Position numbers and translations under genes: made by a program. The notes under the pieces are model-generated. The model saw only the letters and a program-made list of their open reading frames with translations, had not been told where the DNA came from and made no database searches. A stretch of 64,000 bases of DNA from Methylobacterium sp. Leaf123 (GTDB taxonomy: Bacteria > Pseudomonadota > Alphaproteobacteria > Rhizobiales > Beijerinckiaceae): assembly GCF_001423405.1 (NCBI RefSeq), contig NZ_LMNS01000004.1, forward strand, positions 148,057-212,056. Reading direction: 5' to 3'. This document shows, piece after piece, positions 16,277-24,993 of the stretch (its first letter is position 1; every line of letters begins with the position of its first letter).

Positions 16277-17017
16277 TCAGGCGACGTCGGCGAGACGGCG
16301 GATCGCCGTGCCGCGCAGCTCGTCGAGGCGCGAGATCACGCTCGAGACCATCGAGTAGGTGCGGTTCACGTCCATCAGCCGAGTCATCTCGACCACCGGC
16401 TTCACGTTGGAGCGCTCCAGCGCGCCGGGCTCCAGATGGGCGCCGGGGCCGGCGGGCCGCGCGGGCGCCTCGGACGAGAACAGGTTGGCGCCCTCCGACT
16501 TCAGCGCCTGGGCGTTGGCGAAGTTGACGAGTCGCAGCCGGCCGCGGATGCCGAGATTGGTCGAGATCGTGCCGTCGGGGGCGATGGCGAGACCCGTCTC
16601 CTGCTGGCCGATGGTGATCGGGCCGCCATCGCCCTGCACCGCGTAGCCGTCCGAGGTGACGAGGTTGCCCGTCGCGTCGAGTTCGAAGGCGCCGTTGCGG
16701 GTGTAGCGCAGGCCCTGCGGCGTCTGGACGGTGAGGAAGGCGTCGCCGCGCAGGGCCACGTGCATCGGGTTGCTGTCGGGCTCCACCGGCCCCTGGGTGA
16801 GGTCGAGCGGGGTGCCCTGGTCGATGACGTAGGAGAGGCGGCGGTCGCTCCGCTGGAAGCTGTCGGCGGAGGCCACCGGCATTAGGTATTCCTGGAAGCG
16901 GGCCGAGCGCGCCTTGAAGCCGGTGGTCGAGACGTTGGCCATGTTGTTGGCGATGACGTCGAGTTCGCGGGCCAGGGCGGTCTGGGCGGAGACGCCGACG
17001 AAGAGCGCGTTCTGCAT
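16277..17017 (-). CDS. flgF: flagellar proximal rod protein FlgF
   Basis: 246 residues. N-terminal MQNALFVGVSAQTALARELD and ANNMANVSTTGFKA, a central SDGYAVQGDGG, and a C-terminal PVVEMTRLMDVNRTYSM are FlgF-type rod signatures. The frame continues upstream, but the family begins at MQNAL, so ATG 17017 is used. It is the first gene of the flgFGAH operon behind a sigma-54-type promoter. Confidence 0.96.
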   Translation of the reverse strand: MQNALFVGVSAQTALARELDVIANNMANVSTTGFKARSARFQEYLMPVASADSFQRSDRRLSYVIDQGTPLDLTQGPVEPDSNPMHVALRGDAFLTVQTPQGLRYTRNGAFELDATGNLVTSDGYAVQGDGGPITIGQQETGLAIAPDGTISTNLGIRGRLRLVNFANAQALKSEGANLFSSEAPARPAGPGAHLEPGALERSNVKPVVEMTRLMDVNRTYSMVSSVISRLDELRGTAIRRLADVA

Positions 17018-17054
17018 GGTGTGCCTCGGATGGCGACAGGTTCGTCCCCTCCAC

Positions 17055-17070
17055 CGCAGGGGGCGTGCCA
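17055..17070 (-). promoter_or_regulatory. sigma-54 promoter of the flgFGAH operon
   Basis: The minus strand reads TGGCACG-CCCC-CTGCG: a perfect -24 element, a two-mismatch -12 element and exact GG-N10-GC spacing, about 38 bases before the flgF ATG. The same -24 heptamer stands before flgI. Confidence 0.75.
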
Positions 17071-17186
17071 ATCCCGGCAACTTCGTTTTTACCTTAACAA
17101 TCAGCAACTTGATTGAAGCAGAGCCTGGCGCCGGCACCGGTCCGCCGCGGGACGGCGGCAAGTCCGACCCGGCAAGTTCTGCCGCC

Positions 17187-17201
17187 TTAACCGAAGGTTA
17201 A
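17187..17201 (+). promoter_or_regulatory. CtrA binding box upstream of fliL
   Basis: TTAA-CCGAAGG-TTAA is a perfect TTAA-N7-TTAA CtrA box, 88 bases before the fliL ATG. In Caulobacter the fliLM operon is a classic CtrA-activated class II flagellar operon. Confidence 0.75.
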
Positions 17202-17288
17202 CCACGCCGGCCGAGAACGGAGGCAAGGGGATTGCGCGCCGCGCGAGCCCCGCCCACCGCCCCGATCCGGTTTGCCGACGAGCAGCAC

Positions 17289-17804
17289 ATGGCCAAGAAG
17301 CCGAAGAAGGCGCCCGCGGCGGAAGGCGAGGAGGGCGCGGCGGAAGCGCCGAAGTCCAAGAAGAAGCTCATCATCATCGCCGCCGCGGTGCTGCTGCTCG
17401 GTGGCGGCGGGGGCGGGTTCTTCTTCATGAAGAGCCGGGCGGCCCATGCCGACCACGGCGAGCACGGGGCCGAGAAGCTCGACCCGAAAGCGCAGGCCGT
17501 GTTCCTCGACATGCGCGACATGCTGGTGAACCTCAGCCCCGATCCGGGGGCGACCAAGTCCAACGTGCTCAAGCTGCGGGTCGCGCTGGAGCTGAAGGAC
17601 GCCAAGGTCGAGGCGACGGTCAAGCCGCTGATGCCGCGGGTCGAGGACGCCTTCCAGACCTACCTGCGCGAGATCCGGGCGAGCGATCTGGCCGGTTCCG
17701 CCGGCCTCTACCGCCTGCGCGAGGAATTGCTGCGGCGGGTCAACATCGCGCTGCACCCGGCCAAGGCCGAGGCGGTGCTGTTCAAGGACGTGATCGTCCA
17801 ATGA
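17289..17804 (+). CDS. fliL: flagellar basal body-associated protein FliL
   Basis: 171 residues: a lysine-rich cytoplasmic start (MAKKPKKAP, KSKKKL), one membrane helix (IIIAAAVLLLGGGGGGFFF), and a periplasmic domain with MLVNLSPDP, LRVALELKD and LREELLRRVN. FliL strengthens stator function next to MotAB. The ATG at 17289 was chosen since the upstream part of the frame has no family similarity. It is followed by fliM after 79 bases. Confidence 0.93.
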   Translation: MAKKPKKAPAAEGEEGAAEAPKSKKKLIIIAAAVLLLGGGGGGFFFMKSRAAHADHGEHGAEKLDPKAQAVFLDMRDMLVNLSPDPGATKSNVLKLRVALELKDAKVEATVKPLMPRVEDAFQTYLREIRASDLAGSAGLYRLREELLRRVNIALHPAKAEAVLFKDVIVQ

Positions 17805-17883
17805 ACGGCGCGGCCACCCGGCCCCGAAACCCAGATCTCTCCGCATCCCTCTTCGTTAAGACAACCGCGAGCGCGCGACAGGC

Positions 17884-19104
17884 ATGATCGGTCCCGAAGA
17901 CGAGCTGGAGGACGATTGGGCAGCCGCCTTTGCCGAGCAGGGCGGCGAGGGCGGTGGCGGCGACGCGTCGCTGGCCGAGGAATGGGGCGCGGCGCTCGCC
18001 GAGCAGGGCACGACCAAGAGCGCGGGCGACGTCGCCGCCGAATGGGCGACGATGATCGAGGACGGGGAGACCGAGAATCTCCCCGAACTCGCCGGCAACG
18101 ACCGCATCCTGAATCAGGATGAGATCGACGGCGTCCTCGGCTTCTCCCTGCGCGAGCTTTCTGCCTCCGGCGCGGGGGGCGTGCGCGCCATCGTCGATTC
18201 GGGCGTCGTTCAGTACGAACGCCTGCCGATGCTGGAAATCGTCTTCGACCGGATGATCCGGTTGCTGTCGACCAGCCTCCGCAACTTCTTCCAGGACAAC
18301 GTCGAGGTGACCCTCGACAACATCACCTCGGTCCGCTTCGGCGACTATCTCAACGCGATCCCGCTCCCGACCCTGCTCGGCGTGTTCAAGGCCGATTCCT
18401 GGGAGGGCTCGGGCCTCGTCACCGTCGAGCAGACGCTCGCCTACTCGACGATGGACCTCCTGTTGGGGGGCAAGCGCGGCGGCTCGTCGAGCCGGCTCGA
18501 CGGGCGGCCCTTCACCACGATCGAGATGAGCCTCGTGCGCCGTCTCGTCGAGATCATCCTCACCGACCTCGAATTATCGTTCCAGCCGCTCTCGCCGGTG
18601 CGTTTCGGCATCGACCGGATCGAGACCAACCCGCGCTTCGCCACCATTACCCGGCCCGGCAACGCCGCCATCCTGATCACGCTCAAGCTCGACATGGACG
18701 GGCGCGGCGGCGGGATGCAGATCCTGTTCCCCTACGCGACGGTCGAGCCGATCCGTGACCTGCTGATGCAGAGCTTCATGGGCGAGCGGCTCGGGCGCGA
18801 TCAGGTCTGGGAAAGCCATCTGGCCACCGAGATCTGGCAGGCGGATGTCGACATGGAAGCGGTGCTGCACGAGGTGACGCTGCCGCTGAAGCGGGTGCTC
18901 AACCTCAAGGTCGGCGATACGCTGATGTTCGACCGCAAGCCCTCCGATCTCATCACCGTGCGCTGCGGAGACTGGGCGCTGACGCAGGGGCGGATCGGCC
19001 GGATCGACGATGCGATCGCGGTGCAGATCGCCCGGCCGCTGCGGCAGTCCCGCACAACGCTGCAGGCCTACGAGATCTCGATGCAGAACCGTAACGACGG
19101 GTAG
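17884..19104 (+). CDS. fliM: flagellar motor switch protein FliM
   Basis: 406 residues, longer than the enterobacterial protein (about 334) because of an acidic N-terminal extension with a near-repeat (EDDWAAAFAEQ, then EEWGAALAEQ). The core begins at DRILNQDEIDGVLGF, followed by the CheC-like middle domain (ARRLVEI-type helices; ITLKLDM) and the C-terminal SpoA/FliN-like domain (RVLNLKVGDTLMFDRKP, then VRCGDWALTQGRIG). It is a C-ring protein that binds CheY-P. Confidence 0.95.
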   Translation: MIGPEDELEDDWAAAFAEQGGEGGGGDASLAEEWGAALAEQGTTKSAGDVAAEWATMIEDGETENLPELAGNDRILNQDEIDGVLGFSLRELSASGAGGVRAIVDSGVVQYERLPMLEIVFDRMIRLLSTSLRNFFQDNVEVTLDNITSVRFGDYLNAIPLPTLLGVFKADSWEGSGLVTVEQTLAYSTMDLLLGGKRGGSSSRLDGRPFTTIEMSLVRRLVEIILTDLELSFQPLSPVRFGIDRIETNPRFATITRPGNAAILITLKLDMDGRGGGMQILFPYATVEPIRDLLMQSFMGERLGRDQVWESHLATEIWQADVDMEAVLHEVTLPLKRVLNLKVGDTLMFDRKPSDLITVRCGDWALTQGRIGRIDDAIAVQIARPLRQSRTTLQAYEISMQNRNDG

Positions 19105-19117
19105 GGCCGAGAAGACC

Positions 19118-19612
19118 ATGATGACCTTCTTCGTCTCGATGGCCGCTGACGTGCTCGTCGCCGTTCTTCTGGTCGCCACCATCGCCTCCTCGGTGAAGCT
19201 GTCGGGGCGCATCAACCGGCTCAAGGCGGACGAGGCGGCCCTGCGCTCCACCATCGGCGACCTCGTGGTGGCGAGCGCCACCGCCGAGCGCGCCATTGCC
19301 GGCCTGCGCGCCACCCTCGACGAGTGCGACCGGACGCTGACCGAGCGCCTCGCCGGCGCCGAGCGCACCAGCACCGATCTCGCCGCGCATGTGCAGGCGG
19401 GCGAGAGCGTTATCAGCCGCATCGCGGCCATCGTGGGCCAGGCGCGGACCAGCGCCACGGCGGCACCCGCTGCCGCTCCCGCCGCGCCGCGTCCGGTCGC
19501 CGTCGAGACCGTGCCCGCCATCGGCAATGGTGAGCGCGTCGGCGCGGCCCTCGCCGCCGCCCAGGCCCTGTCCGAACGCGCCCTCGACCGCCTCCGGGCC
19601 AGGGCCGCATGA
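19118..19612 (+). CDS. DUF6468-type flagellar-cluster membrane protein
   Basis: 164 residues. One N-terminal membrane helix (DVLVAVLLVATIASSVKL) is followed by SGRINRLKADEAALRSTI and a long coiled coil, with an alanine/proline linker near the C-terminus. This matches the DUF6468 proteins found after fliM in alphaproteobacteria. Role unknown. It starts 13 bases after fliM and overlaps the next gene by 4 bases. Confidence 0.7.
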   Translation: MMTFFVSMAADVLVAVLLVATIASSVKLSGRINRLKADEAALRSTIGDLVVASATAERAIAGLRATLDECDRTLTERLAGAERTSTDLAAHVQAGESVISRIAAIVGQARTSATAAPAAAPAAPRPVAVETVPAIGNGERVGAALAAAQALSERALDRLRARAA

Positions 19613-20406
19613 GCCTTCCCGCGCGCCGACTCGCACGTCTCGCGAGCCTTCCGGCGCGCCCCTTCCGGCTGCGCCTGATCGACGCCGTGACCCTGGCGGC
19701 GATCGGGCTTCTCGTGCTCAAGCTCACCGCGCTGGTCGCCGCGGAGGAGCCGGCGCCCGGCGCGCCGCTGCCGGATTTCGCCCGCGTCCTCGCCAAGGCG
19801 CGCACCAACTACGAGCCCACGGACCCGACGACCACGGGCTCCGTCTCGGCGCCGCCGAAGAAGGCGGAGCCCGCCCCGCCGCCGGTCTACCAGCCGCCGG
19901 TGCCCGAGCCGGTCTCGGACAGCGAGCGGGCGATCCTGGAAAAGCTCGCGGCGCGGCGCGACACCCTCAAGCAGCGCCGCGACGAACTCGATCTGCGCGA
20001 GCAGATGCTCAAGGACGCCGAGCACAAGCTCGAAACCGGCGTGGCCGACCTGAAGGGCGCCGAGGACAAGGTCGGCTCCGAGGGGACTAAGCGGGCCGAG
20101 GCCGAGAAGGCCGGAATGAAGGGCATCGTCCTCATGTACGAGACGATGAAGCCGAAGGACGCCGCCCGGGTCTTCGACCGCCTGAACCTCGAGACACTGG
20201 TGCCGATCGTGACGGCGATGAACCCGCGCAAGATGGCCGAAGTGCTGGCCCTGATGGGCTCGGAGCCCGCCGAGAAGCTGACCGTGGCGCTCGCCAACCG
20301 CGCCCGCGGCCTCGAAGCGCCGCAGGCGGCCGCCGCGATCCCCGGCCTGCCCCCCGGCGAGCTGCCGGCGCTCGATCCGGGGCCGGCACCACGCGCGGGG
20401 CGGTGA
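19609..20406 (+). CDS. MotE-like flagellar protein (MgtE-N-like domain)
   Basis: 265 residues: a membrane anchor (AVTLAAIGLLVLKLTALVAA), a proline-rich linker, a coiled coil (ILEKLAARRDTLKQRRDEL), then the MotE-type domain with VLMYETMKPKDAARVFDRL, VTAMNPRKMAEVLALM and AEKLTVALA. In Sinorhizobium, MotE is the periplasmic chaperone for MotC. It is translationally coupled to the previous gene (ATGA overlap) and ends the fliL operon. Confidence 0.8.
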   Translation: MSLPARRLARLASLPARPFRLRLIDAVTLAAIGLLVLKLTALVAAEEPAPGAPLPDFARVLAKARTNYEPTDPTTTGSVSAPPKKAEPAPPPVYQPPVPEPVSDSERAILEKLAARRDTLKQRRDELDLREQMLKDAEHKLETGVADLKGAEDKVGSEGTKRAEAEKAGMKGIVLMYETMKPKDAARVFDRLNLETLVPIVTAMNPRKMAEVLALMGSEPAEKLTVALANRARGLEAPQAAAAIPGLPPGELPALDPGPAPRAGR

Positions 20407-20445
20407 ACACGGACGCCCTCCACCTTGTAGGGAGACATTTCGGCC

Positions 20446-20487
20446 TATAGATTCCCCATCATGGGAAGACTTTTCGGGAGGCTCCCG
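20446..20487 (+). promoter_or_regulatory. candidate promoter and operator dyads of the DUF433/DUF5615 pair
   Basis: A possible -10 (TATAGA, 20446-20451) is followed by a TTCCC-N6-GGGAA dyad (20452-20467) and a CGGGAG-G-CTCCCG dyad (20475-20487) that covers the ribosome site and touches the GTG start. Autorepression by the antitoxin would fit. The -35 is not clear. Confidence 0.45.
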
Positions 20488-21140
20488 TGACATCGTTCGA
20501 GATGCTGAGACCGACGGAAGTCTCCGTCGTATCGGGCGTCGGGCTGCGCGAGGTGCACCACGCCATCGACCGCGGCGTCCTGCCCGACGATCTCGTCGCG
20601 CAGGGAGAAGGACGTCGCATATCCGCCTCGGGCTGCCCGCTCATCGCCTTCTACTACGGCAGCGCCAAGCGTCTGACCGCGGAGGAGCGGCTATCCGCGA
20701 TCCGCGAAGTGAGCCGCCGCCTGCGTGCAGAACCTGCCGAAGAGTCCTTCGAGCAGCCATGGAGCCGGCCCGCCCAAGGCTGGATCGTCCGGGAAGGCTT
20801 CCTCCAGATCGATTTCGAGCCGTTCGTGGCCGACGCGGCGAGACGCTGGGACCGCTATCGTCGCGCCGTGTCCCGGGTCTCGTCCGCGCCGTCCGTCCTG
20901 TCGGGAACGCCTGTCATCGCTGGCACCCGAATTCCGGTCCACGATGTCGCCGCTTCGGTCACCGCCGGACATCCGCCGGAACGCATCCGGGCCGCGTATC
21001 CCGGTCTCGATGACGAGGGAATTGCCCTGGCCGCACTCTACGCCTCGGCGAATCCGCGCCAGGGGCGCCCGAAGGCGAGCCCGATCCTCGCGGGCGCCCG
21101 CCTCATTTCCGAAGAGCGTATCACCCGCAAAGTCGGATGA
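20487..21140 (+). CDS. DUF433 antitoxin with MerR-like N-terminus
   Basis: 217 residues. The N-terminus (MLRPTEVSVVSGVGLREVHH, then AIDRGVLPDD) resembles a MerR-type helix-turn-helix. The C-terminal DUF433 domain has SVLSGTPVIAGTRIPVHDV and the helix PPERIRAAYPGLDDEGIALA. DUF433 proteins are the usual antitoxins of DUF5615 PIN-like toxins. The start is GTG. The stop overlaps the next ATG (ATGA), the tight coupling typical of toxin-antitoxin pairs. Confidence 0.85.
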   Translation: MTSFEMLRPTEVSVVSGVGLREVHHAIDRGVLPDDLVAQGEGRRISASGCPLIAFYYGSAKRLTAEERLSAIREVSRRLRAEPAEESFEQPWSRPAQGWIVREGFLQIDFEPFVADAARRWDRYRRAVSRVSSAPSVLSGTPVIAGTRIPVHDVAASVTAGHPPERIRAAYPGLDDEGIALAALYASANPRQGRPKASPILAGARLISEERITRKVG

Positions 21141-21559
21141 ACCTCTTCATCGACGAGTGCTTGAGCGATGAGCTCACGCGAATGGCAATCGAGCGTGGGT
21201 ATTGGAATTCGACGAGCGTCCGGCGACGCGGCCTTCAGGGCACGCCCGACTGGAAGCTCCTGCCGATCCTGATGGCGGAGGATCGGACGCTCGTGACCAA
21301 AAACTCCGTCGATTTCCGCGGTCCCGCCGACGCTCCCGGCTCGAAGGGCCTTTACGGAGCCCTCGATCTTCACGCCGGACTGATCTGTCTCAACGGGCCA
21401 CCTGGGATGGATCTCGATCTGCAAAAGACGCTGTTCACGATCGCACTCGATAAGCTCGCGGCGCTGGACAACGACCTCACCAACCGAGTTCTGGACGTGA
21501 CGCTGGACGCGGAGGACGGGGACATCGTCCTCCGGCTCTACGATCTGCCAAAGCCCTGA
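21137..21559 (+). CDS. DUF5615 PIN-like toxin
   Basis: 140 residues. N-terminal MNLFIDECLSDELTRMA carries the paired acidic residues (D6, E7) expected at a PIN-like nuclease site. Further acidic/hydroxyl residues are in MAEDRTLVTKNSVDFRG. It is predicted to be an RNA-cleaving toxin restrained by the upstream DUF433 protein. It is coupled to it by a 4-base overlap and converges with gpx. Activity is inferred from family. Confidence 0.85.
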   Translation: MNLFIDECLSDELTRMAIERGYWNSTSVRRRGLQGTPDWKLLPILMAEDRTLVTKNSVDFRGPADAPGSKGLYGALDLHAGLICLNGPPGMDLDLQKTLFTIALDKLAALDNDLTNRVLDVTLDAEDGDIVLRLYDLPKP

Positions 21560-21566
21560 GACGTTT

Positions 21567-22061
21567 CTACCCGCCCGGCTCCGCCAGGGCCCGCTCGATC
21601 GCGCCGTCCAGGGCCTCGGGCTTCGTTGACGGGGAGAAGCGGCCGATCACCCGGCCGTCCCGGCCGATCAGGAACTTCGTGAAATTCCACTTGATGGCTT
21701 GCGTGCCGAACAGGCCGGGCTTCGCGCGCTTGAGATCGGCGTAGAGCGGGTCGGCGCCCGGACCGTTGACCTCGACCTTGGCGAGGACCGGAAAGGTCAC
21801 GTCGTAGGTCAGCGAGCAGAACTGCTCGATGGCGGCGGCATCACCCGGCTCCTGCGCGCCGAACTGGTTGCAGGGCAGGCCGAGCACCACGAGGCCGCGG
21901 GCGCGATGGCGGCGCCACAGGGTCTCCAAGCCCTGATATTGCGGCGTGAATCCGCATTTCGAGGCGGTGTTGACCACCAGGACGACCTTGCCGCGATACT
22001 GCGACAGGGGATGCGGCGCGCCGCGCGCGTCGCGCGGGACGTGATCGTAGAGGTTGCTCAT
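21567..22061 (-). CDS. glutathione peroxidase family thiol peroxidase
   Basis: 164 residues with the catalytic thiol motif NTASKCGFTPQY, the LGLPCNQFGAQEPG motif with Gln, and the KWNFTKFLIGRDG motif holding the catalytic Trp and Asn. The reactive residue is cysteine, not selenocysteine. These bacterial forms usually take electrons from thioredoxin. The start at MSNLYDHV follows the family; a GT-rich frame continues upstream. Confidence 0.93.
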   Translation of the reverse strand: MSNLYDHVPRDARGAPHPLSQYRGKVVLVVNTASKCGFTPQYQGLETLWRRHRARGLVVLGLPCNQFGAQEPGDAAAIEQFCSLTYDVTFPVLAKVEVNGPGADPLYADLKRAKPGLFGTQAIKWNFTKFLIGRDGRVIGRFSPSTKPEALDGAIERALAEPGG

Positions 22062-22393
22062 GACCACTCCCAACGCCGTCGATTGCTCAATAGTCCCGTC
22101 TCCTGAGACGATATTGTCCTGAATTTCGTGGAACGATTCCAGGCTTGACTGCAAAGTCCATTGTTGCCGTGGAATGCGGCGTCCCTGCAATTGCATCCTT
22201 GGCCGAGCGGGGCTAGAGCGCTCTCGGCTGGGCCGTATACCGGCTTGGCGTCAGAGATCTCGTTAAAACAAGGGCTTAGTGTCCCCCCACACAACTCTCG
22301 CCGCGCCATTGTGCCCGGACGGGAGACGATCGGTGATCGGGCCTTGTGTGAGGCACGCTCACAGCCCCGGACGACACTCGCAGGAGCTCCACC
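22062..22393. other. divergent intergenic region between gpx and the IalB gene
   Basis: 332 bases, A/T-richer than its neighbours up to about 22290. An inverted repeat CGTCTC-CT-GAGACG lies at 22097-22110, 36 bases before the gpx ATG, and could be an operator. Nothing else stands out. Confidence 0.4.
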
Positions 22394-23107
22394 ATGCCGT
22401 CCCCGTCTCGGCCGTCCCTGTCCCGCGGAACCGCGTCCTCCGTGGCGCTTCTGCTCGCCGGATTGATGGCCCTGGTCGGGCCGACCATCGCCTCCGCTCA
22501 GGATGCCGCGCCCGAGGCCGCCCCCGCGGAGCCGGCCGCACGACCGAAGCCGCGCCCGCGCAGGCCGGCCCCGAAGAAGGAAGAGGCGAAAGAGCCGGCG
22601 AGTGCTGCCCCCTCCGGCACGGTGCTGGAACCCGCGGCCGCCTCCGGATCGGCCCAGTGGCCGCCCGGCGCCTCCTCGGTCAGCGAGAGCTACGGCGACT
22701 GGACGATGAACTGCAACCGCGCCGAGGCGCGCACCGATTGCGTGATCATCCAGTCGCAGGGCGACCGGCGCACGGGCAAGCGGCTGTTCAGCGTCGAGCT
22801 GCGGCCGCCCAAGGACGGGAAGAGCGAGGGCCTGATCCTGATGCCGTTCGGCCTTCAGATCGAGCCCGGCGTCTCGTTCAAGCTCGACGACCGGCAGCTC
22901 GGCAAGGGCGCGCCCTTCTCGTTCTGCGTCAGCGACGGTTGCCTCGTGCCGGTCAGCCTGCCGACGCTCGCCACCGACACGATGAAGACGGCGACCAGCC
23001 TCACCATCTCGGCGACGAAGCCGGATGCCAAGGAGCCGACGATCATCACCGTGCCGCTCGCCGGCTTCGCCGCCGCCTTCGCCCGGGCGACCGCGTTCGG
23101 AAGCTGA
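22394..23107 (+). CDS. invasion-associated locus B (IalB) family periplasmic protein
   Basis: 237 residues. A signal peptide (SSVALLLAGLMALVGPTIASA) precedes an alanine/proline/lysine-rich linker and then the IalB domain: SYGDWTMNCNR, TDCVIIQSQ, MPFGLQIEPGVSFKLDD, FCVSDGCLVPVSL. The four cysteines are in the conserved pairs. The family is widespread in alphaproteobacteria; the link to invasion is specific to Bartonella and should not be transferred here. Confidence 0.88.
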   Translation: MPSPSRPSLSRGTASSVALLLAGLMALVGPTIASAQDAAPEAAPAEPAARPKPRPRRPAPKKEEAKEPASAAPSGTVLEPAAASGSAQWPPGASSVSESYGDWTMNCNRAEARTDCVIIQSQGDRRTGKRLFSVELRPPKDGKSEGLILMPFGLQIEPGVSFKLDDRQLGKGAPFSFCVSDGCLVPVSLPTLATDTMKTATSLTISATKPDAKEPTIITVPLAGFAAAFARATAFGS

Positions 23108-23153
23108 CGCGCCCGGTCTCGCGATCGGCCGGAGAAATGGTAAGGCTGCCCCC

Positions 23154-24398
23154 ATGCAGCCCACGGCCAAAGCGCTCCTTCTCGCCACCGCGATCCTCGC
23201 CGGGCCGATCTCGGCGCGGGCCGAGGCACCCACCGAACCGGCGACCGCGCCGGATTTCGCACCATGCCTCGCCGGGTTGAAGACCCTCGCCGAGGAGCGC
23301 GGCGTGCCGCGGGCGGTGGCCGAGACGGCCCTGTCGGGGATCGCGCCCGATCCGTCGGTGGTGCCCGCGACCCAGTCGCAGGCCGAGTTCGTGAAGCCGG
23401 TCTGGGAGTATATCGAGGCGAGCGTCACGCCGGAGCGGATCGCGACGGGCCAAGCCAAGCTCGCCGAATGGTCCGAGGTGCTGGGGCGGATCGAGGCGGC
23501 CTACGGCGTCGATCGGCACATTCTGGTCGCCTTCTGGGGCGTCGAGTCGAATTACGGGGCCGCCCTCGAAGGCGCCGGCATCCGCCCAGTGGTGCCGGCG
23601 CTGGCGACGCTGGCCTGCGGCGATCCCGCCCGGCCCGGCCTGTGGCGCGACGAACTCGTCGCCGCCCTGAAGATTCTCGCCGACGGCGATGCCGACGCGG
23701 AACGGATGCGCGGCTCCTGGGCCGGCGCCATGGGCCACACCCAGTTCATGCCGACCGCCTTCCTGCGCCACGCGGTCGATTTCGATGGCGACGGCAAGCG
23801 CGACATCTGGCACTCGGTGCCCGACGCGCTCGCCTCGACCGCCAACTTCCTGAAGCAGTCCGGCTGGCGCGCGGGCGAGGGCTGGGGCCTCGAAGTCCTC
23901 CTGCCGGACGAATTCGACTACCGGCTCGCCGACGAGACCACCGAGCGGCCTTTCGCCGAATGGCGGACGCTCGGCCTCAAGCCGGCCAACGGCACCTTTC
24001 CTGAAAGCGCGGAGCGCCGCGCCGCCCTGCTGCTGCCGACGGGCGCGAAGGGGCCGGCCTTCCTGCTGGAGCCGAACTTCCGGGTGATCCTGCGCTACAA
24101 CACGGCGCTCGCCTACGCGCTGACCGTGGCCCATCTCTCCGACCGGCTGCGCGGCACGCCCGGTTTCACCCGCGACTGGCCGCGGACCGACCGCATGCTC
24201 ACGACCGAGGAGCGCACCCACCTGCAGACCCGGCTCGCTGCCCTCGGCCATCCGGTCGGCGGCGCCGACGGCAAGATCGGCCCCAAGACCCGCGCCGCGA
24301 TCCGCGCCTTTCAGGAAGCCAAGGGCCTCGTCCCCGACGGCTATGCCGACGCCGCGCTGCTCGATCGGGTGCGGGCAGTGGACGCACCGGCCCGGTGA
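23154..24398 (+). CDS. lytic murein transglycosylase, MltB-like, with peptidoglycan-binding domain
   Basis: 414 residues: a signal peptide (ALLLATAILAGPISARA), a catalytic domain with the glutamate in FWGVESNYGAALEG, GAMGHTQFMPTAFLRH and the Asp-rich VDFDGDGKRDIW, and a C-terminal PG_binding_1 domain (LAALGHPVGGADGKIGPKT, then AFQEAKGLVPDG). It cleaves glycan strands to 1,6-anhydro ends. No lipobox is seen, so it is probably soluble periplasmic. Confidence 0.93.
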   Translation: MQPTAKALLLATAILAGPISARAEAPTEPATAPDFAPCLAGLKTLAEERGVPRAVAETALSGIAPDPSVVPATQSQAEFVKPVWEYIEASVTPERIATGQAKLAEWSEVLGRIEAAYGVDRHILVAFWGVESNYGAALEGAGIRPVVPALATLACGDPARPGLWRDELVAALKILADGDADAERMRGSWAGAMGHTQFMPTAFLRHAVDFDGDGKRDIWHSVPDALASTANFLKQSGWRAGEGWGLEVLLPDEFDYRLADETTERPFAEWRTLGLKPANGTFPESAERRAALLLPTGAKGPAFLLEPNFRVILRYNTALAYALTVAHLSDRLRGTPGFTRDWPRTDRMLTTEERTHLQTRLAALGHPVGGADGKIGPKTRAAIRAFQEAKGLVPDGYADAALLDRVRAVDAPAR

Positions 24399-24402
24399 GC
24401 CG

Positions 24403-24987
24403 ATGCGCGTCCTGCTGGTCCACTGCCATCCCCGCCGCGACAGCTTCAACGCGAGCCTGCGCGACATCGCCGCCGCCGCGCTCGAAGAGGCCGGCCATAC
24501 GATCGAACGGCTCGATCTCTACGAGGAGGGTTTCGATCCGCGGCTGAGCGCGGAGGAGCGGGGCGCCTATTACGACGAGGGCGCCGAGCAGCCGGACCTG
24601 GCCAGCCACGTCGCCGCCCTGCGCCGGGCCGAGGCTTTGGTCCTCGTCTACCCGACATGGTGGTTCGGGCCGCCGGCCATGCTGAAGGGCTGGTTCGACC
24701 GGGTCTGGCTGCCGGGCGTGGCCTTCGCGGTCGGTGGCGCGAAGGTGCTGCAACCGCGCCTCACCAACATCCGAAGGATTGCCGTGGTGACGACCTACGG
24801 CTCGCCGCGCTGGCTGCTCTGGCTCGTCGGCTGGCCCGATTGGCGGCTGTTCCGCTTCGGCATCCGCCCCCTCTGCGCCCCGCGCTGCCGGCTCAACTGG
24901 ATCGCACTCACCGGCATGGACGGGGCCACGGCGCCGATGCGCGCGCGCTTCGTCGAGCGGGTTCGCACGAAGCTTTCGGCGTTCTGA
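24403..24987 (+). CDS. NAD(P)H quinone oxidoreductase-like flavoprotein
   Basis: 194 residues with a flavodoxin-like fold: VLLVHCHPRRDSFNASL (the FMN/FAD phosphate loop of the NQO/MdaB family), VYPTWWFGPPAMLKGWFDRV, and a later TTYGSPRW. It is predicted to reduce quinones with two electrons from NAD(P)H. It starts 4 bases after the transglycosylase stop codon, though no functional link is evident. Confidence 0.85.
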   Translation: MRVLLVHCHPRRDSFNASLRDIAAAALEEAGHTIERLDLYEEGFDPRLSAEERGAYYDEGAEQPDLASHVAALRRAEALVLVYPTWWFGPPAMLKGWFDRVWLPGVAFAVGGAKVLQPRLTNIRRIAVVTTYGSPRWLLWLVGWPDWRLFRFGIRPLCAPRCRLNWIALTGMDGATAPMRARFVERVRTKLSAF

Positions 24988-24993
24988 GCCGCC

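Noticed and set aside
18574..20493. 639-residue minus-strand ORF across fliM and motE-like genes
   Set aside because: Antisense shadow; the plus-strand genes have conserved motifs throughout.
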